Assembly: GCA_009829735.1 (NCBI GenBank)
Contig: CM020620.1
Location: forward strand, 8,634,545 to 8,698,544
Source of the DNA: Pyropia yezoensis
Lineage: Eukaryota; Rhodophyta; Bangiophyceae; Bangiales; Bangiaceae
Direction: 5' to 3'
Length of the DNA stretch: 64,000 nt
The notes beneath the pieces were generated by a model. It searched no databases and was not told the origin of the DNA. It was given only the letters and a program-made list of their open reading frames with translations. Position 1 is the stretch's first letter. Every line of letters begins with the position of its first letter. Both the position numbers and the translations under genes were made by a program. Positions 58,401 through 64,000 of this stretch are shown piece by piece.

Positions 58401-59945
58401 CCAGGCAGCGCCAGCGGCGGACCGCTGCTGCCACCGCCGCGCGGACCCCCGCCGACCGCCTTCAACCCGACGGGCCTGGCAGGCGACCGGCGGTCATCGC
58501 CGCCACACCCCTGGGAACGGGGTGGTAGACACGGCGTCGGCGGCGGGGGCGTCGGCAGTGGCGGCGGTGAAGCGTGGCGCAGCACCTGTGGCAGCGCTCC
58601 GAGCGTTGGCGCATCAGACGGACAGGCGACTTCAACGACTGGCGGCGGCCTCGGTGCGGGAGCTGGTGGCAGTCGTGTTCGCGGCGGGGGTGTCAGCTCG
58701 GGGTTAGTGATGAGCGGTGCAGCCGGTAGTGGCGGGGGTGGCAGTGGCGGGGCCGTCGCCCCACCAGGCTTGGATCTTTCTGACTGGGAGAACGTCGTGT
58801 CGCTTTACGTCGAATGTCATTCCGCGCGTGACGGGCGGCCGGTGGCGGACTGGGTCAAACCACCCGATACGCGTGGCATCGGCAGTGGGGCAGGCATAGC
58901 GGCGATGGGTGGGGGGAGAAGCACCAGTGGTGGCAGTGGCGGTCGCAGCGGTGGCGGTGGCCAGAGCAGTGGCCTCGGTGTGGGGGGAGGCACACCCGGC
59001 GTTGGCCATGGCGCCCGCCCTGGGGTCGGAGGCGGTGGCAGTGGCACTGCCTCCATCAGCTGCTACAGCGACGTGACCGGCGGTGGCAGCGGCGTCGGCG
59101 GTGGCGTCGGCGGAAGCGGCGGGGGCAGCGGCGGCCAACACAGCGCGGCGGTTGTGGCTGCGGCAGCCGCCACCAGTAGCGGCGGCGACGACCGCAAGCG
59201 AGTGGAAAAATGGCGCACCACAGGACGGACGTTTGAACTTCTTGGCCGCCCCCTCTTTGAGGAGGCCATCGGTTACAAGCGTGACGTCGACGGGCGGCGG
59301 ACCAAGCAGAAAATCTACCTCGTCGTTGCCCGCTGCCGTGTCGTCTCGGAGATGCGGCGGAAGAAGGAGGCCATCCCAGTGAATGCCGCGGAGCTGACGG
59401 CGCTTATTGACCGGCGGCTGGAAGAGAAGCGGCTGGAGCGCGATCGAGCCCGGCACGAGAGGGAGGGAGGAGGAAGCGGAGTAGGAGGGGGGGGGGAGGG
59501 GGAAGGTGGGAGGACGGGAGGAGCGGGAGGAGCGGCGGGAGCGGGGGGGGCGAGCGGAGGGGGGGGGGGGGGGGAGGAGGGGGGGCAGGGGCAGCAGTCG
59601 GGGCTACGCCGACAGGAACTGCCGGAGCGGCCGGGGCGGCTGGGGCGGCTGGAGTGGCAGGCCAAGATCGAGGCACACCGGGTGGTGGCGGGGGAGGGGG
59701 TGAAGGGGATGGCGCGGAAGGGCAAGGTGGGGCGGTGGCGGGCGGAGCGGGTGCCCCGGCTACCTCAGGATGACTTGCGCTGGGTTGGGGGGAGCATTCA
59801 CGAACTCGGCGGCAGGTGGCGCGTAGTCTCGAGCCCTGGTTTCACCGGTGGACCAGACCGCTTCCACTCTTGCAGGCTGTGTTCCGGAACCGAACGAAAG
59901 GGGATGTATCCCACCCCGCACACAAGGGCAGTGCAAACCCCATAA
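55449..59945 (+). CDS. Large Gly/Ser/Pro-rich protein with conserved-looking C-terminal block, unknown function
   Basis: 1,498 codons from ATG 55449 (the first ATG in frame; the frame is open slightly further upstream). Most of the protein is low complexity: Pro runs near the start, then Gly-, Ser- and Arg-rich stretches, consistent with a disordered nuclear protein. Three islands look structured: KVHVTHHFHVCGHVNI at about residue 510, LDLSDWENVVSLYVECHS with GRPVADWVKPP at about residue 1110, and a C-terminal block VEKWRTTGRTFELLGRPLFE, YLVVARCRVVSEMRRKK, then a charged helix with Arg/Glu (LIDRRLEEKRLERDRARHER). After that come Gly runs and a basic tail. I do not recognise the family; the tryptophan and basic pattern would suit nucleic acid binding, but this is a guess. 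Unseen introns are possible. It converges on the channel gene 188 bp away. Confidence 0.6.
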   Translation: MGQKRPPRTPPNGSSSPTLPPLPPPPPPPPPPPPPPRRWPDHSFGLGDATGRPPRPPKGSTVMAMTMPGATAASCGRLPPATGTTTTPSPPPNTPRSFATTASGEGGGSGGSSYGGSGGGGDNRRWAASYIGSVQPLALPHPPQELRRPPLLPSLAPTQRAEAVLRGDGGTRLSGSGDGDGASGAARGVHPIMGGPLRPAARQQRAGVYGPHASAHAIPGLVPFHVASSPTTPATGEVTTLASGTLGSIDGRREMPGTASGHAPAATAVAASAASHPPNLSGADSWRLLPPLLSPDEPVRRTPGVSPLTLTLPPLHTMLRGMGGGRGGGARAAQQTSDHLPFPVGGELRPPVRASKRQRMSLPVDRRGEGAATEAAAGKTAAGGPAASGATARGAAVVADHWPFARHRAIPPPLSLLPARDHGSPSGGGSSSTGGLQSTAAGPTRMASMPCTSTAMLSVAQGYADRNYGGVGGGRGGGGGSGDGGGSGARGGNGQVHGRPGATAAGGADKVHVTHHFHVCGHVNITTTPGSTVRIAGLGAGDTFTRMGAAPPEERGHGEAGTSPPLSPPPRRSSRSEETLPWKPRAGTAEPTGASADGGSNRRGEVARSPRPPLGASPPAAERRDGQRRAAFMASVLPVRQGPFRPAAPPVRQPPRPPPPPPHRHARSPRDGEPQGLPPLHSLLLHRPRSSKPASNTETFSTGGSQQPREDTAAPVPAATLSMATAAAGSGAATGRRGGLDDSASSLPAKNTSDGGGGRASAASDGGPSSGLLATTSTSSWERHDGRRVAPDVCGRQTTRDPRLPYARQTMRGNGGGIGHHAKMVPGRPVTYPGQPLPLLQSKRPRPNHRQGDNGNVPPGGRGRGFTLLSELPSTALGASAENYGWPSRTDPAVAAMPSSPRRRPRSRIEEAASKVTHPPPPATPTGFTPLPLTPLLPMASLPPLGVAAALTTAASIGCQQGGGGRRVLPVGGGRGRYSSPSASPGSASGGPLLPPPRGPPPTAFNPTGLAGDRRSSPPHPWERGGRHGVGGGGVGSGGGEAWRSTCGSAPSVGASDGQATSTTGGGLGAGAGGSRVRGGGVSSGLVMSGAAGSGGGGSGGAVAPPGLDLSDWENVVSLYVECHSARDGRPVADWVKPPDTRGIGSGAGIAAMGGGRSTSGGSGGRSGGGGQSSGLGVGGGTPGVGHGARPGVGGGGSGTASISCYSDVTGGGSGVGGGVGGSGGGSGGQHSAAVVAAAAATSSGGDDRKRVEKWRTTGRTFELLGRPLFEEAIGYKRDVDGRRTKQKIYLVVARCRVVSEMRRKKEAIPVNAAELTALIDRRLEEKRLERDRARHEREGGGSGVGGGGEGEGGRTGGAGGAAGAGGASGGGGGGEEGGQGQQSGLRRQELPERPGRLGRLEWQAKIEAHRVVAGEGVKGMARKGKVGRWRAERVPRLPQDDLRWVGGSIHELGGRWRVVSSPGFTGGPDRFHSCRLCSGTERKGMYPTPHTRAVQTP

Positions 59946-60133
59946 GTCTGCACGGCAGCTTGGCGACGCTGCAGCCGTCGACCCAACGCTTCACGTCGTC
60001 CCTGTGCGCTTCCCGTCCCTCGTCCCCATACTTAAATGTTTTACACCTTGCGCCTTCCTGTGCGCACCTTCCTTCCATCCTTCCCTCCCGCCTTGGCCCT
60101 CCCCCCGACACCACACTCTCGCCCCCCTCCCCC

Positions 60134-61627
60134 TCACAGCTGCTCATACTCTTCGCGGATTTCTGCCAGCAGCGTCCGTCGGACCCCTCTTTGCAGCAGC
60201 CGATGCTCGAGGTACTCGGCCCAACTCAGCCCCCCGCACGCCGTCGTGGCGGCCCCCGTCCCCACGTCGCACCTAGGGGGTGAAACGGCCGCCACGTCCC
60301 GTTGGCGGCGTCGGCGGCGAGCCGCCCCCCGCTGCTGCTCTATTTCCCACTCGAGGCGGAGCACATCGGCCACCCGCCCAAGCGTCGTTGCGTAAATGGC
60401 GACCCCGCTGACGAGAAAGACAATGGTAAAGACGTGCCCCACGTCGTCTGGATGAGGGGAGATGAGGCCAAAGGTGGTCAGGGAACTGACGCTCGCCAGC
60501 AGCGCCCGCGCCGGGGGGAGGCCATCGTGGGTGGCAAAGAAGAGGGCGCCCACGCCAATCCACGTCCACAGCAGCGTGTAGCCCGACAGGACGCGGCCAA
60601 TGGCGCTCCCGGCCACGTCGCTAACAAAGGCCGCTAGCTCACGCCGCAGGTCGGCTACGCCAGGGGGAGGCGTACTCGAGTCGGTTTGCGCAGGCGGTGA
60701 CGGCTCGACGGCGCCGTCAGCGTCGACAAGGCCAAGCGTCTCAAGGTCCTCATCAAGGAGGACCTTGGAGCCTCCCCCCCCGAGGTATAACACCTCCACC
60801 GCCGCTTCAAAAGTTTGAGGCAACGACAGCGACCGGAGGAGGGACACAATGGTGAGGGCATCGGCGATGAGGAGCGCGACGCCGCGTAGTTCGTCCACTT
60901 TGCACTCACTGTGAGGGGACTGGGGAGAACCGCGGCGCCTCACAGTGGCCGCCACGGTGGCAGCGTCCCGGCCCACGGAGTCCGCCCTACGGCCATCACC
61001 TCGTGGGACGGTCGCCAACGCGGCGGCTGCCATGCCCTCCCCCCCCCCTTCCGCAGCAACCCCCGGGCGTCCCGCCTCCGCCGTCCGCGCCACGCTTGCC
61101 TGCACAAACAGGGCAATCGCCCCCGACGCCAGCACGTTGCCCGTCAGCACATAGGCTGCGGTGAAGAGCTCAGACGCGGAGCTCGTCAGCGCCACCCCCG
61201 AGTACCCAACGCACAGCGCCGCTTGGACGGCAAAAAAAGCAGCGTCCACGGGGGACCACCCCTCCAGCCCCATGTACACGGCTGTGCCCATGGACACGTA
61301 CGCCGCCGTGACGGCCGCCGCGCGCGGGATGACGCGCCGCCACACGGGGGTGGTCTCCTCCCCGTCCAAGTCATCACCCTCCTCGTCGTCGTACGCGAGG
61401 GCGTCAGACGGGGGGGCCACATCCACCGGCGCGGAGGGCGCTGCCACTGAGAAAGGGGGGGGGGAGCATGGGGGGGAGGGGGGGCGAGCGGCAGCCACCG
61501 TCGACGCTGACAGGGGTGCCAGCAGAGGCGGCGGCGGCGGCGGCGGCGGCGGTGCTGGCCACGAGTACAGCTCGGCGGGGGGCGCCTCCGTTCCCCCCCC
61601 CCCCCCCCATCGGAGGCGGCCGCCCAT
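60134..61627 (-). CDS. Two-pore-domain K+ channel-like membrane protein with altered selectivity filters
   Basis: 497 codons from ATG 61627; an in-frame stop lies just upstream. The N-terminus is Pro/Ala-rich, then acidic (DDEEGDDLDGEE). Two pore modules follow. First: hydrophobic AAVTAAYVSMGTAVYMGL, pore loop SPVDAAFFAVQAALCVGYSG, then LFTAAYVLTGNVLASGAIALF. A cytosolic linker of ~170 residues separates them. Second: GYTLLWTWIGVGALFFATHD, pore loop LLASVSSLTTFGLISP, then HVFTIVFLVSGVAIYATTL. The tail is basic (QQRGAARRRRRQRD) with a C-terminal helix. The layout TM–P–TM–linker–TM–P–TM matches TPK/K2P channels. The filters are not canonical TxGYG: the first reads CVGYS and the second TFGL with about two residues fewer. 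It may conduct with changed selectivity or not at all. Confidence 0.75.
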   Translation of the reverse strand: MGGRLRWGGGGGTEAPPAELYSWPAPPPPPPPPPLLAPLSASTVAAARPPSPPCSPPPFSVAAPSAPVDVAPPSDALAYDDEEGDDLDGEETTPVWRRVIPRAAAVTAAYVSMGTAVYMGLEGWSPVDAAFFAVQAALCVGYSGVALTSSASELFTAAYVLTGNVLASGAIALFVQASVARTAEAGRPGVAAEGGGEGMAAAALATVPRGDGRRADSVGRDAATVAATVRRRGSPQSPHSECKVDELRGVALLIADALTIVSLLRSLSLPQTFEAAVEVLYLGGGGSKVLLDEDLETLGLVDADGAVEPSPPAQTDSSTPPPGVADLRRELAAFVSDVAGSAIGRVLSGYTLLWTWIGVGALFFATHDGLPPARALLASVSSLTTFGLISPHPDDVGHVFTIVFLVSGVAIYATTLGRVADVLRLEWEIEQQRGAARRRRRQRDVAAVSPPRCDVGTGAATTACGGLSWAEYLEHRLLQRGVRRTLLAEIREEYEQL

Positions 61628-61989
61628 GGCGGGGGCGCCGCCCCCCTACGCCGCCGCGGCGGTGGCGGCAGACGCTGGGCCCGGGCGCCCACGGTGCCGC
61701 CCCTGCAGCGGCAGCGGAGGGGGCTGGCGCCGCCCGCTGCGGCGGCGAGCGTCGGCGAATGGGGCGGCGCCTGCGGCGGCGGCCGCCGCAACGGCCGCGC
61801 GGCGGCCCGCGACGGGCGCCACGACGCCGGCGCGGCCGCGGCGGGGCCCGCGGCGGGGGGTGGCCGGCTCAGGCGCGGGGCGGCCACGAACCCGGCAGCC
61901 CCAAGCGCCACCCGCCGCGTGCGGGGCGGCAGCACAGGGGCGGCCAGCGCGGCGGGGGAGGCTGCCGTCGCCGTCGATGTCGCCACCGC

Positions 61990-62020
<31 letters not shown>

Positions 62021-64000
62021 GTTGACGGGGTGGCTACAGGCGTGGACGCCGCCGCCGCCGTCGCCGCCACCGCCGCTGCCAGCCGGCGACCCGTCGGGGG
62101 GCGGTGTGGTGCACCCGCCCGGCAGCCCCTCACCCGGACGGCGGCGGCTGCCGACGAGGCCGACGGCGGGGGGGTCCAGGCGGGTCGGGCAGCCACGGCG
62201 GCCATCCGAGGAGAGCAGAGGAGTGGGGCGTAGAAAGGGTGGGGGACGGGCTGCGCGGGAGGGAGGGCGGTGCGCCCCGATGGGGCGGCGGCCGCGGCAG
62301 GCACCTACCCCCCAGGCGGCACAAGGGCGCGGGGGAGGGTGCGCACCGTGCCGCCAATGGTACATACGGCGGGGTGCGCCTCGGCCTTCTCAGACGACGC
62401 CCCGTGGGGCGCGGCATGAAGGGGGCGGGCCATCGACGTGGGGGCGCGGGCCCCCGACCCTCTCTTTGGCGGCTGCTCAGAGAAACACGCCCACAGCCGT
62501 CCGACTGAGGACGGACGACACGGGGGAGCTTTGTGCCGTCTGGGGAGCTGTGGGCGCGGAGCGATCCAGCCCAACCCCCCCCCCACCTTGGGAACCTCGT
62601 CGTGGATTGGGCTGGACGGCCGGAGCTCCGCATCCGGATACAGTAGCTATGTGTCCATAGGCTGCCGGCGGTGCGTGCCACGCCGCCGCACCACGGCTGC
62701 GGGCCACAGCTCTCGAGGAGGCAAAGACACTTGACGGGGGAGCACACGCACCGACGAAAAAAGAGAGGAGACGTTGGCCGCCGTCGACGGTTGCCCATGT
62801 ACAGTACGTACTGTACTGTACCGCAGACAGACGCTCAGCCAATCAATGGGCAAGAAAAAAACGGGGTCAGGGGCCATGTTCCGCTCGTGCGCACCCACAA
62901 GAAGCCAGCCCAACCAACCTACGTGCGCACCCGTTTCATTTTTTTTCGAGCGCTCCCACCCCCCCCCCCCCCCCCCCCCCCCCCACCGCGCTCCCCCAGT
63001 GTGCCAGCGGCGATGGCGGATCACGAGGCGCCGGCGGCTCCCAACGTCACGGCACGGCCACGGTGGGCATCCGCCGCACACAGTGTGAGCGGTGGCGGCG
63101 CCCACACTGGTGGCAGCCGGCCCGCCCGACGGTTTGACCACCTGCTCGGTCACCCCCACGGTGGCCTGTTTCTTTTGAATCGCGGGCCCCCCTCCCGGCC
63201 ACCCGGGCCACCGCCGCCTGTTGCGAGTCCCAGGCCCCCCCCAACCCCCCCCCCTCCATTGCACAGTCGGTCCCCCCCGCGTCCCTGGCACACACCCAAT
63301 GGCCCGAGCCGGGCCAAGCTCCCGCGCGCCCCCCCCCTCCCCCCCCCCACGGGGCGGGGAAGAGGGGCCCCACCCCCCCCCCCCCCCCCCCCCCGCCGCT
63401 GTCACCCTCTTGCTTTACACTGGTCGCCCTCCTTGAAACCACAGCCCGGGGGGGGGGGGCGAGTGGGTTGGTTGGCCGCGCCGCCGTTGGCGCCCGCACG
63501 CACCTCTCCCCCCCCCCCCCCGCCCCCCCCTCCCCCACCGGGGCCCCGCGTGTGCCCGCGGTGGGAGGGCGTGGCGGGGGGGTGGGGGCCCGACCCGCCA
63601 CACCCGCCCCCACGCGTTTTTGAAACGGCGGGGCCACCAGACTGGTGTGCCACCGTCTACGCCCCCGTCCTGACGAGCGCGTGGGACAACTGGCAACGGG
63701 GCCCCCCGCAGCTGGGAGCGGGGCGGGGGGGGGGGGGGCGGCGCCGGCGACTGGGCACGGCCGACGCGGGGGGGGTGGGGGGGCCCCCCCGCCGTGGGGA
63801 CGGCGGCGGCCCAGGCCAGCCGCCCCCACCCCCCCCCCCCCGGCCGCCCCCCCCCACCCACCGCGCCCCCCCCCCGCCGTGGCGACGGCGCCACCTGCAC
63901 CGTGCGCCGCCGTCTCCCTTCTCCCCCCGCCCCCGCCAAACCGCCCGCGCCCGTCCCAAATCCCGTCTGGGCCCCCCTCTCTCCCCCCGCCCGCCTCCTC
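61628..64000. other. Very GC-rich end region, no gene recognised
   Basis: Both strands carry long frames of Ala/Gly/Pro/Arg low complexity. C or G homopolymers of 10–30 bases are frequent (for example 62957–62985 and 63367–63395). A frame on the minus strand starting near 62202 begins with an Ala/Arg-rich, targeting-like sequence but no domain follows. Confidence 0.5.
62799..62816. repeat. Perfect 18-bp palindrome
   Basis: GTACAGTAC followed by its reverse complement GTACTGTAC, with a further CTGTAC word adjacent. Confidence 0.85.

Noticed and set aside
61161..62660. 499-codon plus-strand frame over the channel gene N-terminus
   Set aside because: It is antisense to the two-pore channel-like gene and consists of Gly/Arg/Pro low complexity; explained as a shadow frame.

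Overview
The window is nuclear DNA of a GC-rich eukaryote. Evidence: genes split by GT-AG introns, a PH-domain protein kinase, a secreted Kelch–Hint (Hog-type) protein, a nucleus-encoded mitochondrial-type ribosomal protein uS13, a two-pore K+ channel-like protein, and several Ty3/gypsy (chromovirus-type) retrotransposons. No bacterial operon structure is visible. A GC-rich alga or related protist is the best guess. A red alga is possible because Hog domains are known there, but this is weak inference and the sequence does not name the species.

Layout. 0.07–4.85 kb holds two convergent intron-containing genes (Kelch–Hint on +, PH-kinase on −) only about 100 bp apart. 4.85–9.3 kb shows no recognisable gene. 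9.3–12.3 kb has a large Ala/Gly-rich membrane protein of unknown function and uS13m, again convergent. From 12.5 to 39.5 kb the sequence is mostly mobile DNA. An old degraded gypsy element on − (element 1) is split by a younger 9.4-kb chromovirus on + (element 2), with 469-bp LTRs and a 5-bp target duplication. Beyond it lie a zinc-finger ORF, the 3' end of another element (element 4), a dead SANT/Myb-like gene, and an older relative of element 2 (element 3) that carries its own insertions. 39.5–52.9 kb is of lower GC and holds only decayed repeats. From 53 kb GC rises again: a 1,498-codon Gly/Ser/Pro-rich protein gene converges on the channel-like gene, and the window ends in C/G-homopolymer-rich DNA without a recognisable gene.

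Two observations stand out. (1) The kinase becomes readable only if a 7-nt microexon (3036–3042) is spliced in; it supplies the DFG motif and its phases fit both neighbouring exons exactly. (2) Element 2 carries a long ORF on the strand opposite gag-pol, between pol and the 3' LTR. The older element 3 keeps the same antisense frame over about 1.8 kb without a net frameshift, and in a 25-codon sample 11 of 13 differences fall at third codon positions of the antisense frame. That is the signature of a real, selected antisense gene. All five introns I could place use the donor GTRCGT.

The host genes do not form an obvious pathway. The retroelement genes work together in the usual gag–protease–RT–RNase H–integrase(chromodomain) order; the antisense gene is an addition whose function I do not recognise.
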